A stretch of DNA of 22,905 bases from JAFDWI01 sp964449375. Its GTDB lineage: Bacteria; Actinomycetota; Acidimicrobiia; Acidimicrobiales; Iamiaceae. Below, piece by piece: positions 7,650-15,058 of this stretch. Positions within the stretch are counted from its first letter, which is position 1. Each line of letters opens with the position of its first letter. Location of the stretch: the NCBI GenBank assembly GCA_964449375.1, contig CAYVAS010000044.1, positions 1 through 22,905 on the forward strand, given 5' to 3'. The position numbers and the translations under genes are program-made. The notes beneath the pieces are model-generated. The model did no database searches. It saw only the letters and a list, made by a program, of their open reading frames with translations, and was not told where the DNA came from.

Positions 7650-9814
7650 GGCGCCACCGACGCCAACAGATCCGGATTCACCGGGGGAAGCCCTTCGGTT
7701 GGGTCGGGGGCGGTCGTGGGAGGAATGTGGAGCCGCCGCACCGCCTCGGTGGCGAGCTGGCCGAACAACGGGGCCGCGGTGGCCGAGGCGAAGTAGGAGC
7801 CGGTGCGGCTCCGGTCCACGTCGTTGAGCACGACGATGAGCGACAGCTGCGGGTCGCCTGCGGGCAGCATTCCCACGAAGCTCGACACGTAGTGGTAGCG
7901 ACCGTTCAGATCCATGTAGCCGTCGCCGCTCTGGTGTTCGTCGAGCGGCATGCGGGCGGTCCCGGTCTTGCCGGCCACCTGGTAGCCGGGCACCGCGGCG
8001 TTGGTGCCCGTGCCGGTGGCGACCACGCTGGCGAGCATGCCGCGCAGTTGCCGTGCCACCTCGATGGACACGACCCGACGGGTCGGACCGGTCGGTTCGA
8101 CGTGGCGTCGACCCTCGGCGTCGATACGTGCGTTGGTCAGGCGGGCGGGCACGGCCACGCCGTCGTTGGCCAGCACGTTGTAGGCCTGTAACATCTGCAT
8201 GGCGGTCACCGACACGCCCTGACCGATGGGGATCGACCCGATGGACGAACCACTCCAGTCGGCCACGGGAAGGAGCAGTCCCGGTGATTCGTTGGGGAAC
8301 TCCAGGGCGGTGGTGCGGCCGAACCCGAAGTTGCGGAGGGCCTCGTCGACCCGTTCCGCACCGATCATCCGGGCGAGTTCGATGGTGCCGATGTTGGAGG
8401 ACACCGTCACGATGTCGGTCACGCTGAGCTGGGAGGGCAACGCCTCGGCTTCTTCGAACGTGGCGCCGCCCAGGGTCAGTGTGGGCGGGTGCGGCAGCAC
8501 GGTGGCCGGGGTGACGGCGCCGTCCGCGAGCGCGGCGGCCACGGTGATGACCTTGTTGACCGAGCCGGGTTCGAACACGGTGGTCAGCGCCTCGTTGTTG
8601 ATCGAGGGGGAGGCTTCACCGGTCTCGGGGTCGGCGGTGATGTTGACCATCGCGAGCACCTCACCGGTGCGGGGCCGGGTGATGATCGCGATGCCCGAGG
8701 CCGAGTCGGTGGCTTCGACCTGGGCGGCGACGAGCTTCTCGGCGGCGTGCTGCAGGGGCAGATCGATGGTGAGCTCGAGGTCGCCGCCGGGCGAGGCGGA
8801 CCTGAGTTTGCGTTCCCCACCGGGGATCGGCCCCATCGCGGACCGTTCGTAGGAGATCTCTCCAGGGGTGCCCTCGAGCAGGTCGTCGTACTGCAGTTCC
8901 AGCCCGCTGATGCCGACGCCGTCGATGTCGGTGAGCCCCAGCAGCGAACGGGCGTCGTCACCGTTGGGGCGGACCCGCTCGTACTCCGAGATCAGGTCGA
9001 TGCCGTCCAGGTCACCTCGCTCCTTGGCGGCGGTGATCTTCAGCGCGACCTCATCGGACACGGTCCGGGCCAGGTAGACGAAACGCGAATCGGTCCGCAA
9101 CAGGTCGGCCACTTCGGCACGGTCCATGTCGAGCAGCGGCGCGAGCAGCGCCGCCTCGGCATCCACGTCGGACACCTGGGCGGGGTCGGCCACCACCGTG
9201 GCGCGGGGCATCGAGATCGCCAGGTCCTGACCGTTGCGATCCAGGATGGCGCCACGGGCGGCGGGCAGCTCGACGCGTTGGGTGCGCTGTTCGACGCCGG
9301 TGGTGCGGTAGCGGTCGGGGTTGAGCACCTGCAGGTCGGTGAGCTTGCCCACCATGACCGTCGCGAAGAGGCAGAAGACGACGCCCAGGCCGTAGTGGCG
9401 CCAGCGCAGGTTGGGGCCGCCGGAGCCGGCCGCGGAGGTCGAGGGGCGTCCACCGCCCCGGCGCGGAGGCCCGCCCCGACCCCGCCCAGAGCGTGCCGGT
9501 CCGCTCGAGGGGTGCGGTCGCTCCGAGCGCCCCCGACGGTCCGAGGTGCGGCGGAGGCCCTTCGGGGCACCGGCCCTGGCGGCCGCCGAGGCGGACTCGG
9601 CGCGCCTGCGGGTGCTGGATCGTCCGGCACGACTGGCCGGCTTCTCGGCCCGGCGGCCACCGGTCGCCTTCCCGCCGCGGCCCGTGGCGTTCCGGCTGGC
9701 ACGACCCGGTGGGGTCGTACGGGGACGGGGGCGGTCCGTGCGCGGTGTGGCCGGGCCGCCGGCACCGGCGCCGAAGAACCCGTTCGCGATCCGGGGCGGG
9801 CGCTCGGAGGTCAT
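7646..9814 (-). CDS. ftsI: Septal transpeptidase FtsI (penicillin-binding protein 3) with long basic N-terminus
   Basis: Class B penicillin-binding protein that crosslinks septal peptidoglycan in the periplasmic space, paired with FtsW. The 722-residue product begins with about 135 residues rich in Arg, Gly, Pro and Ser, then one membrane helix (about 141-158) and a dimerisation domain with PAARGAILDRNG (185-195). The transpeptidase domain has Ser418 in GSVNK (catalytic Ser and Lys421), SSN at 472-474 and KTG at 616-618, so the active site is complete. No PASTA domain is present. The start is ATG at 9814-9812, in an ATGA overlap with ftsL. The basic tail is longer than in model FtsI proteins and is predicted cytoplasmic. 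The stop overlaps murE. Confidence 0.96.
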   Translation of the reverse strand: MTSERPPRIANGFFGAGAGGPATPRTDRPRPRTTPPGRASRNATGRGGKATGGRRAEKPASRAGRSSTRRRAESASAAARAGAPKGLRRTSDRRGRSERPHPSSGPARSGRGRGGPPRRGGGRPSTSAAGSGGPNLRWRHYGLGVVFCLFATVMVGKLTDLQVLNPDRYRTTGVEQRTQRVELPAARGAILDRNGQDLAISMPRATVVADPAQVSDVDAEAALLAPLLDMDRAEVADLLRTDSRFVYLARTVSDEVALKITAAKERGDLDGIDLISEYERVRPNGDDARSLLGLTDIDGVGISGLELQYDDLLEGTPGEISYERSAMGPIPGGERKLRSASPGGDLELTIDLPLQHAAEKLVAAQVEATDSASGIAIITRPRTGEVLAMVNITADPETGEASPSINNEALTTVFEPGSVNKVITVAAALADGAVTPATVLPHPPTLTLGGATFEEAEALPSQLSVTDIVTVSSNIGTIELARMIGAERVDEALRNFGFGRTTALEFPNESPGLLLPVADWSGSSIGSIPIGQGVSVTAMQMLQAYNVLANDGVAVPARLTNARIDAEGRRHVEPTGPTRRVVSIEVARQLRGMLASVVATGTGTNAAVPGYQVAGKTGTARMPLDEHQSGDGYMDLNGRYHYVSSFVGMLPAGDPQLSLIVVLNDVDRSRTGSYFASATAAPLFGQLATEAVRRLHIPPTTAPDPTEGLPPVNPDLLASVAP

Positions 9815-10275
9815 TTCGTGTCCTGGAGATACGGCTTGACGTCCAGATAGGCGTGCAGGCGGGCCACGTCGGTGCGGTCCGCCTCGGTGAGCGCCGCCGA
9901 TCCGGGTGCCAACCAGGTGGGATCGCGGGCTTCGACCATTCCCAGGGCCAGCGCCTGGGACACGATCCGGTCCGGCGCCGACAGTTGGTCGACCTCGAGA
10001 CGCAGACGCTCGTAGTCGGCCTGGGCGAGCTGGGCCTTCCGGTCGAGCTGTTCGATGTGCTGCTGGTTGGTGACCAGGCGGACCTGGAAGGTCGCCGCTG
10101 CGAAGAGCACCACGCAGAACGCGACCAGCGCGAACAACGACATCACCCGCCAGCCGGTCCGGGTGCGGGCCGGCTCGACCACCCGCAGGTGGGCGCGAGC
10201 GTCAGCTTCACGTCGGGACCGGTCACGGGCGGGCGCGGTCTGGGACGACCGGCGGGGTGGGGCGAGGACGCTCAC
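9811..10275 (-). CDS. ftsL: Cell division protein FtsL-like
   Basis: Small bitopic divisome protein that pairs with FtsQ (and FtsB-like partners) and activates FtsWI. The 154-residue product has a basic cytoplasmic tail, one membrane helix (about 45-65, VMSLFALVAFCVVLFAAATF) and then a heptad-like stretch (QQHIEQLDRKAQLAQADYER) suited to a coiled coil. A VSQALALGM segment follows, as in FtsL/DivIC proteins. I chose the GTG at 10275-10273 because it forms a GTGA overlap with the rsmH stop; the frame is open further upstream only as a shadow of rsmH. The stop overlaps ftsI by four bases. FtsL is poorly conserved, so the call rests on topology and on position between rsmH and ftsI. Confidence 0.88.
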   Translation of the reverse strand: MSVLAPPRRSSQTAPARDRSRREADARAHLRVVEPARTRTGWRVMSLFALVAFCVVLFAAATFQVRLVTNQQHIEQLDRKAQLAQADYERLRLEVDQLSAPDRIVSQALALGMVEARDPTWLAPGSAALTEADRTDVARLHAYLDVKPYLQDTK

Positions 10276-11255
10276 CGGGTCACCTCCACGGCGCGCAGCC
10301 GGGCGCTGGCCGCCCGGGGGTTGTCGGCGATTTCGTCCGGTCCGGGCGTGACGCCTCCCCGGGTCAGGTTGCGTGCCGACGAGCGTGCGCCGCACACACA
10401 GGGCAACCCGGGGGGGCAGACACACCCACCGCTGACCGCGGTCCGGAAGATCCCCTTGACGATCCGGTCCTCACCGGAGTGGTAGGTGATCGCGGCGACC
10501 CGCCCACCGGGAATCACCAAGGCGAGCGCGGCCTGAAGACCCGCGACCAGCGAGTCGAGTTCCCGGTTCACGGCGATGCGAAGGGCCTGGAAGGTCCTCT
10601 TGGCGGGGTGCCCGCCCCGTCGCCGGGCGGGAGCGGGGATCGCGTTGCGGACCAGCTCGACGAGCTGGGAGGTGCTGGTCACCGGGCGGGCGGCGACGAT
10701 GGCCCGGGCGATCCGACGGGCGAACCGCTCGTCGCCGTACTCCCACAGGATCCGCGCCAGGTCGGCCTCCGAGGCGGTGGCCAGCAGTTCGGCGGCGTCG
10801 CCGGGCACGTCCGGGTCCATCCGCATGTCCAGGGGGGCGTCGTGCCGGTAGCTGAAGCCCCGTTCGGGACGGTCGAGCTGGGGCGAGGACACGCCCAGGT
10901 CGAAGAGCACCCCGGCGACGGGTTCGTCGGTCTCCAGGTCGGCGAGGACCTCGTCGAAACGACCCCGCAGTGTGGTCAGCCGGCCGCGGAGGTCGGGCTC
11001 CGCTGCGAAGCGGTGAAGGGTCGCGTCCAGGGCGGCGGGATCCCGGTCGATGCCGACGATCCTGCGCCCGGGTGCGAGCCGGGCCAGGGCCTCGGCGTGG
11101 CCGCCTCCGCCGAGCGTCGCGTCCACGAACACCCCCGCGGGTGCATCCGCGAACAACGACGCCACCTCGTCGCGCAGCACCGGACGGTGCCGGTAGTCGG
11201 CGGGCTCAGCCATGGCGGGAGTCTTCGGTTCGGTGCACAGCAGCGGGGTGACCAT
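10272..11255 (-). CDS. rsmH: 16S rRNA (cytosine-1402-N4)-methyltransferase RsmH (MraW)
   Basis: SAM-dependent methyltransferase that modifies C1402 in the decoding centre of 16S rRNA. The 327-residue product has the family opening YRHRPVLRDEV (21-31), the SAM loop DATLGGGGHAEAL (45-57), VLFDLGVSSPQLD, RGFSYRHDAPLDMRM and the C-terminal AITYHSGEDRIVK. A cysteine cluster CVCPPGLPCVCG near the end is usual in actinobacterial members. The start is ATG at 11255, three bases after the mraZ stop, with GGAGG inside the end of mraZ about eleven bases upstream. A second ATG at 11213 (residue 15) aligns better with the family N-terminus but lacks a ribosome binding site. The stop overlaps ftsL by four bases. 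Confidence 0.96.
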   Translation of the reverse strand: MVTPLLCTEPKTPAMAEPADYRHRPVLRDEVASLFADAPAGVFVDATLGGGGHAEALARLAPGRRIVGIDRDPAALDATLHRFAAEPDLRGRLTTLRGRFDEVLADLETDEPVAGVLFDLGVSSPQLDRPERGFSYRHDAPLDMRMDPDVPGDAAELLATASEADLARILWEYGDERFARRIARAIVAARPVTSTSQLVELVRNAIPAPARRRGGHPAKRTFQALRIAVNRELDSLVAGLQAALALVIPGGRVAAITYHSGEDRIVKGIFRTAVSGGCVCPPGLPCVCGARSSARNLTRGGVTPGPDEIADNPRAASARLRAVEVTR

Positions 11256-11258
11256 GGT

Positions 11259-11741
11259 TCACAGGGCCTCCGCGGCGATGTGGGCTTCCAGGGCCTGCCA
11301 GCGGTCCTCGGCGCCGGCCTCGTGTTCGGCGGGCGCCCACAGCTCGAGGCGGGTGCGCTGGCCGACGACCACCAGTTCACGGTCGAAACCGGCGAAGTTG
11401 CGCAGGTCCTCGGCGATGAAGAGGCGGCCCGAGGCGTCCAGGTGCATGTGGCTGGCCAGGGCGTTCAGGGCCTGGCGGGCCCGGGCGTCGGAGAGCACGT
11501 TGCGCTGCTTGTCGCGCATGGAGTCCTCGATGACCCGGTACTCCTCCACGGGCATGATCGCCACACACGGGCCGGGCCACCGCAGCACGACCGCTCCGTC
11601 GGCGAACGCGCTGCGGAACGCGGTGGGCATCGACAGGCGTCCCCGGTCGTCCAGCGTGCGGGCGCGCTCTCCCAGCAACTCGACGCGTTCGGCCGAGCGC
11701 TCCTGCGGCTCGGCCAGGGTCAAGTGCCCACGGGATCCCAT
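11259..11741 (-). CDS. mraZ: Transcriptional regulator MraZ
   Basis: DNA-binding regulator of the dcw operon built of two AbrB-like (SpoVT-AbrB) half-domains. In E. coli MraZ represses its own operon by binding TGGGN repeats. The 160-residue product has the first half-domain motif LDDRGRLSMPTAFR (30-43) and the second LDASGRLFIAEDLR (101-114), followed by VVVGQRTRLELW. Family members usually begin about where LLGERAR starts (residue 22), so this protein has about 20 extra N-terminal residues if the ATG at 11741 is right. That ATG is the only ATG start in frame and fits a leaderless promoter just upstream. First gene of the dcw operon; three bases separate it from rsmH. Confidence 0.95.
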   Translation of the reverse strand: MGSRGHLTLAEPQERSAERVELLGERARTLDDRGRLSMPTAFRSAFADGAVVLRWPGPCVAIMPVEEYRVIEDSMRDKQRNVLSDARARQALNALASHMHLDASGRLFIAEDLRNFAGFDRELVVVGQRTRLELWAPAEHEAGAEDRWQALEAHIAAEAL

Positions 11742-11750
11742 GGAGTCCCA
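11726..11750 (-). promoter_or_regulatory. Probable MraZ operator: three TGGGN boxes at 10-base spacing
   Basis: Read on the minus strand, the sequence has TGGGA (11750-11746), five bases, TGGGA (11740-11736), five bases, TGGGC (11730-11726). This is the TGGGN-N5 direct-repeat arrangement bound by E. coli MraZ. The first box touches the -10 element, the second begins inside the start codon and the third is within codons 4-5 of mraZ. Binding here would block transcription initiation. The match is seen directly; binding is inferred. Confidence 0.7.
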
Positions 11751-11778
11751 CTTTATTGCGTTTTCTCCCCGACATCAA
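11750..11778 (-). promoter_or_regulatory. Predicted dcw operon promoter before mraZ
   Basis: Minus-strand TTGATG (complement of 11773-11778) and TAAAGT (complement of 11750-11755) are separated by exactly 17 bases. Each matches the housekeeping sigma consensus at four of six positions. Transcription would begin about 7-9 bases downstream, at or within two bases of the mraZ ATG, giving a leaderless or nearly leaderless mRNA. This fits the lack of a ribosome binding site before mraZ. An AT-rich patch around the -10 stands out from the GC-rich surroundings. Confidence 0.5.
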
Positions 11779-11833
11779 GCACCTGTCTTCCCACCGGGTT
11801 CCCGCGGCGTTCCCGCCGGGACCGGGCGGCCCC

Positions 11834-11847
11834 GATGGGTTCCCATC
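11834..11847. other. Inverted repeat in the lplA-mraZ intergenic region
   Basis: GATGGG-TT-CCCATC is a perfect 6-base inverted repeat with a 2-base centre. It lies about 60 bases upstream of the -35 hexamer of mraZ. A separate short stem, CGCGC-CCT-GCGCG (11870-11882), follows the lplA stop directly and might help terminate that operon, though it has no T-tract. The palindrome could be an operator for a dimeric regulator; a two-base centre is too small for an RNA hairpin loop. Confidence 0.25.
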
Positions 11848-11887
11848 CCCTCCCCCGCCGTCCCCACCACGCGCCCTGCGCGGCGGG

Positions 11888-12580
11888 TCAGCGCTCCTCG
11901 AGCGCGCGCACCACCGCCTCGCGGAGCGCCGCCGGAGCCACCGGCACGGTCGCCACCCGGTCGGCCAGCCACGCTTGGAGCCCGCGTCGGGCGCCCGCGT
12001 CCAGGTCGAAGACCGCGGCATGCACGCCCGGGTCGAACCGGTGCGGCACGACCACCTGGAACCGGGCCCCGGCGCGCGTTCGCCGTTGGGAGATCCCCAC
12101 GGCCTTGCGTCCGTCCACCACCACCTCCCCGGGGGCGACGGCCCCGAAGCACACCAACGAAGCCCACTCGGGCCGCCCCGCGGTGTAGGCCGGGCCACCG
12201 GCGGAGATCCGTCGAGCGGGGAGACCCAGCGTGGCCAGGGCGGCCACGAGCACGTCGCCGAGCCAGTCAGCCGACCGGGTCACGTCGACCTCGAACAGGT
12301 CGTCGTCGGCGGGAAGCCACACGTCGAACCAGGTCGACTCCCCCGGCTCGATGAGGACCGCTCCCCCACCGCTGGGTCGCCGGACCACGCCCAGCCCCCG
12401 CCGGCCCACCGCGCCGAGATCCAACAACCCGGCGCCCTGGGTGGACCCCAGCACGATCGCCGCGTCGGTGGGCTCGACGAACCACACCGCCCGGCGGACC
12501 TCGTCGGGAAAGGGCGCTCGGTGGGCCTCGGCAACGGTCGTGGTCAGGTGGTGGACCTCGAAGTCCCGTGGCGGGGGCAT
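11888..12580 (-). CDS. Lipoate--protein ligase A family protein (single catalytic domain)
   Basis: Member of the biotin/lipoate A/B protein ligase fold, which attaches lipoyl or octanoyl groups to lysines of 2-oxoacid dehydrogenases and the glycine cleavage H protein. The 230-residue product has the RRPSGGGAV substrate loop (67-75) and the DGRKAVGISQRR segment with the conserved lysine at about 159. CF precedes it at 144-145. It lacks the C-terminal accessory domain of E. coli LplA, so it could be a ligase needing a separate accessory protein, an octanoyltransferase of the LipM type, or a related acyltransferase; the sequence alone does not decide. The start is ATG at 12580, one base after the menC stop, with no clear ribosome binding site, so translation is probably coupled to menC. 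Confidence 0.8.
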   Translation of the reverse strand: MPPPRDFEVHHLTTTVAEAHRAPFPDEVRRAVWFVEPTDAAIVLGSTQGAGLLDLGAVGRRGLGVVRRPSGGGAVLIEPGESTWFDVWLPADDDLFEVDVTRSADWLGDVLVAALATLGLPARRISAGGPAYTAGRPEWASLVCFGAVAPGEVVVDGRKAVGISQRRTRAGARFQVVVPHRFDPGVHAAVFDLDAGARRGLQAWLADRVATVPVAPAALREAVVRALEER

Positions 12581-12581
12581 C

Positions 12582-13739
12582 TCAGGGGTGGTGCCAGGTC
12601 GCGACGGTCGCCTCGGCCAGGGCGTCGGCGTCCGGGGTCACGCCGATGCCGGGACCGTCGGGCACCGGAATCGCTCCGTCGATCAGCTCGAAGGCCCGAG
12701 TGATGTCCCGCCGGTGGTACCGGCTGGTGGGTCCCAGGTCCGTGGGCAACGTGCAGACCGGCTGGGCCGCGAACGCCAACGCGCCGGCGCGTCCGATCCC
12801 GGCTTCGACCATGCCGCCACAGAACACCGGCACGCCCTCGGCGACCATCACCTGGGCGATCGCCATCGCGGCCAGGGGCCCGCCCACCCGGGCGGGTTTG
12901 AGGTTGAGCACGCCGAGCGCGCCCAGCGACACCGCGGTGACCGCCTGGCCCAGCGAGGAGACCGACTCGTCCAGCGCGATCGGCACCGGCGAGGTGCGGG
13001 CCACCACGGCGGCGCCGACCAGATCGTCGGCGGGCAGTGGCTGCTCCACATAGGCCAGGTCTCCTGCCTCCGCCACCAGCGCTGCGATGCCTTCGACAGC
13101 CTGATCGGCGTCCGCGAAGGACCCGTTGGCGTCCACGGCCAGGGGGAGCTCGGGCCACTGGGCGCGCACGGTCCGGACCGCGGCGACACCGCCCGAGGGG
13201 TCGATCTTGAGCTTGATGCTGCGGTGTGAGGCGGCCAGCGCGGCCGCGACGGCGGCTTCGAGGTCACCCGGGTCGGGGTGCAGCCCGATCACCGCCCGCG
13301 ACTCGACGCGCTCCGCGGTGGGCGCGCCCGCGGCCAACGCCGTGGCCAGGGAGCGACCCTCGGCGCGCAGGGTCAGATCCACCAGGGCGCCGGCCAGGGC
13401 ACTGCGGGCCTGGGAGTGGCCGGGTACGCCGGCGAGAAACTCCAGCGCGCCCACCGGGTCGGCGACCGTCGCGGGCACCAGGTGGTCGCGCAGCACCTGC
13501 CAGCAGCCGTCAAGGTACTCCGGGGTGTAGCCCGGACGTGCCAGCGCGGAACACTCGCCCCAGCCGACCGCCCCACCCGCGTCGGCGACCTCCACCACGA
13601 TGACCTCACGGTCGGCGATGACCCCGCGGGCGGTGCGCAGCGGGGCCACCGAGGCCAGGCGGACCCGGTGCAGCCGGACGCTCAGGGTCGCCTCCGTCCC
13701 GTCGACCGTTCCGCCGTCCGGTGCCGGGGACGGGGTCAT
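12582..13739 (-). CDS. menC: o-Succinylbenzoate synthase / N-succinylamino acid racemase (enolase superfamily)
   Basis: Enolase-superfamily enzyme of the MenC type 2 (NSAR/OSBS) group. It dehydrates SHCHC to o-succinylbenzoate in menaquinone synthesis; relatives also racemise N-succinylamino acids. The 385-residue product has the catalytic KLK (Lys176, Lys178), metal ligands Asp203, Glu232 and Asp257 (in VDAN, EQPL and LDES) and the second catalytic Lys281 in LKPARVGG. The family C-terminal block is clear: CGGMVEAGIGRAGALA and SRYHRRDIT. Arg284, linked in this family to racemase activity, is present, so dual activity is possible. The start is ATG at 13739, in an ATGA overlap with the upstream small gene. 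An open frame continues to 14273 but is non-coding. No other menaquinone gene is in the window. Confidence 0.88.
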   Translation of the reverse strand: MTPSPAPDGGTVDGTEATLSVRLHRVRLASVAPLRTARGVIADREVIVVEVADAGGAVGWGECSALARPGYTPEYLDGCWQVLRDHLVPATVADPVGALEFLAGVPGHSQARSALAGALVDLTLRAEGRSLATALAAGAPTAERVESRAVIGLHPDPGDLEAAVAAALAASHRSIKLKIDPSGGVAAVRTVRAQWPELPLAVDANGSFADADQAVEGIAALVAEAGDLAYVEQPLPADDLVGAAVVARTSPVPIALDESVSSLGQAVTAVSLGALGVLNLKPARVGGPLAAMAIAQVMVAEGVPVFCGGMVEAGIGRAGALAFAAQPVCTLPTDLGPTSRYHRRDITRAFELIDGAIPVPDGPGIGVTPDADALAEATVATWHHP

Positions 13740-13993
13740 CGGCGGGCGTTGGCGCGACACCAGCGCAGCCAGGTCACCAGGTCGTCGGGTTCGATCGGTC
13801 GGGTGCCGTCGCCGCCGTACATGGTGACGATGCGCAGGTGCAGATACCCGGGAGCGGGCAGGGGAAGGAACGGCCGCCGGCGCCACCAGCCCGGCGCGGC
13901 CAGCCGAACGAGCTGGCCCAACGCGGTGGGCCACAGCAGCGGCCGGCGCAGCACCGCCACCAGGGCTCCCGTGATCCAGGACCGATCCGGCAT
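13736..13993 (-). CDS. Small conserved-looking protein of unknown function
   Basis: An 85-residue basic protein that I cannot assign to a named family. Features are a mildly hydrophobic N-terminal half with many Trp and Arg residues (WWRRRPFLPLPAPGYLHLR at 36-54), a YGGDG segment and the acidic stretch EPDDLVTWLRWCR near the end. It looks like a short actinobacterial hypothetical protein, not a membrane protein with clear helices. Coding is supported by the ATGA overlap of its stop with the menC start and by its place as first gene of the menC-lplA operon. The start is ATG at 13993. Its upstream region is shared with the divergent moxR operon. Confidence 0.72.
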   Translation of the reverse strand: MPDRSWITGALVAVLRRPLLWPTALGQLVRLAAPGWWRRRPFLPLPAPGYLHLRIVTMYGGDGTRPIEPDDLVTWLRWCRANARR

Positions 13994-14036
13994 GACCCGA
14001 GGCTATCCACCGCACGGTACCTCTCCCGGGCGCCGG

Positions 14037-14042
14037 TATGAT
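14037..14042 (+). promoter_or_regulatory. Possible -10 element for the moxR operon
   Basis: TATGAT matches the -10 consensus at five of six positions and lies 24 bases before the moxR start, with the ribosome binding site GAGGAGG (14054-14060) downstream. No good -35 hexamer is seen at 16-18 bases. It sits in the 72-base gap between moxR and the divergent menC operon. Confidence 0.4.
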
Positions 14043-14065
14043 CGGGACCCATCGAGGAGGATGCC

Positions 14066-15058
14066 GTGGGCTCATACCCGGTCGAGACCCAGCCGGTCGA
14101 TCACGTGCAGGCCCACATCGCGGCCCGGTGCGAGGCACTGGTGCGCAACGTGGAGAAGGTGATCGTGGGCAAGCGCCCGGTCGTCGAACTGGCGGTTGTC
14201 GGCCTGCTGGCCCGCGGGCACCTGCTGATCGAGGACGTTCCCGGGGTCGGCAAGACCACCCTGGCCAAGGCATTGGCCCGCTCCATCGGCGGCACGTTCG
14301 GGCGCATCCAGTTCACCCCGGACCTGTTGCCCGGCGACGTGGTCGGTGTGGACGTGTGGGACCGCAACACCGCGGAGTTCAGCTTCCGTCCCGGGCCGGT
14401 GTTCGCGAACGTGGTCGTCGCCGACGAGGTCAACCGGGCCTCTCCCAAGACCCAGTCGGCGCTGCTGGAGGCCATGGCCGAACGGCAGGTCACCGTGGAG
14501 GGCACCACCCGGCCACTTCCCCGCCCCTTCATGGTGTTGGCCACCGAGAACCCCGTCGAACACGAGGGCACCTACCCGTTGCCCGAGAGCCAGCTCGACC
14601 GGTTCTGTATGCGCCTCTCGGTCGGCTATCCCAGCGCCGCGGACGAACTCGAGCTCCTCGAGAGCGACCACGGCGGCGACCGGATCGACGGGCTCGACCC
14701 GGTGCTCACCCCCGGACAGCTCGCCGAGCTGTCCGCGATGGTCGACACCGTGGCGGTCGCCCGGACGCTGCGGTCCTATCTGGTGGACCTGGCCCGGGCG
14801 ACTCGGGAGCACCCGGCCGTGGAGGTGGGCATGTCGCCCCGGGCCACCCTGACCCTCCAGGGCGTCGTCCGCGCCCATGCGGCGCTCCGGGGCCGGTCCT
14901 ACGTGATCCCCGACGACGTGCGCGACGTCCTCGAACAGGTGGTCGCGCACCGTCTGATCCTCACCGCGGACGCCCGGCTGCGAGGCGTGACCGCCGCCCA
15001 GGTGTTGGCCGAGATCGTGCAGCGACGCCCGGTGCCCACCGGTGCCGACTCGTTCTGA
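14066..15058 (+). CDS. MoxR-family AAA+ ATPase
   Basis: Cytoplasmic AAA+ ATPase of the MoxR group, thought to act as a chaperone for partner proteins, here probably the neighbours encoded just downstream. The 330-residue product has Walker A GVGKTTLAKAL (60-70), Walker B VVVADEVNRASP (116-127) with the family QSALLEAMAERQVTVEG after it, sensor 1 LATENP (158-163) and the MoxR signature GTYPLPESQLDRF (168-180). The start is GTG at 14066 with GAGGAGG ending five bases upstream. The gene overlaps the next by 17 bases. The MoxR-DUF58-transglutaminase order recurs in many bacteria, supporting a joint function at the cell envelope, but the substrate is not known. Confidence 0.94.
   Translation: MGSYPVETQPVDHVQAHIAARCEALVRNVEKVIVGKRPVVELAVVGLLARGHLLIEDVPGVGKTTLAKALARSIGGTFGRIQFTPDLLPGDVVGVDVWDRNTAEFSFRPGPVFANVVVADEVNRASPKTQSALLEAMAERQVTVEGTTRPLPRPFMVLATENPVEHEGTYPLPESQLDRFCMRLSVGYPSAADELELLESDHGGDRIDGLDPVLTPGQLAELSAMVDTVAVARTLRSYLVDLARATREHPAVEVGMSPRATLTLQGVVRAHAALRGRSYVIPDDVRDVLEQVVAHRLILTADARLRGVTAAQVLAEIVQRRPVPTGADSF

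Noticed and set aside
10276..10425. Upstream extension of ftsL by 50 codons
   Set aside because: It is rsmH in another frame; the GTGA overlap at 10272-10275 gives a standard start.
13740..14273. Upstream extension of menC by 178 codons
   Set aside because: It overlaps the 85-residue gene and crosses the moxR promoter and start; the residues have no family match.
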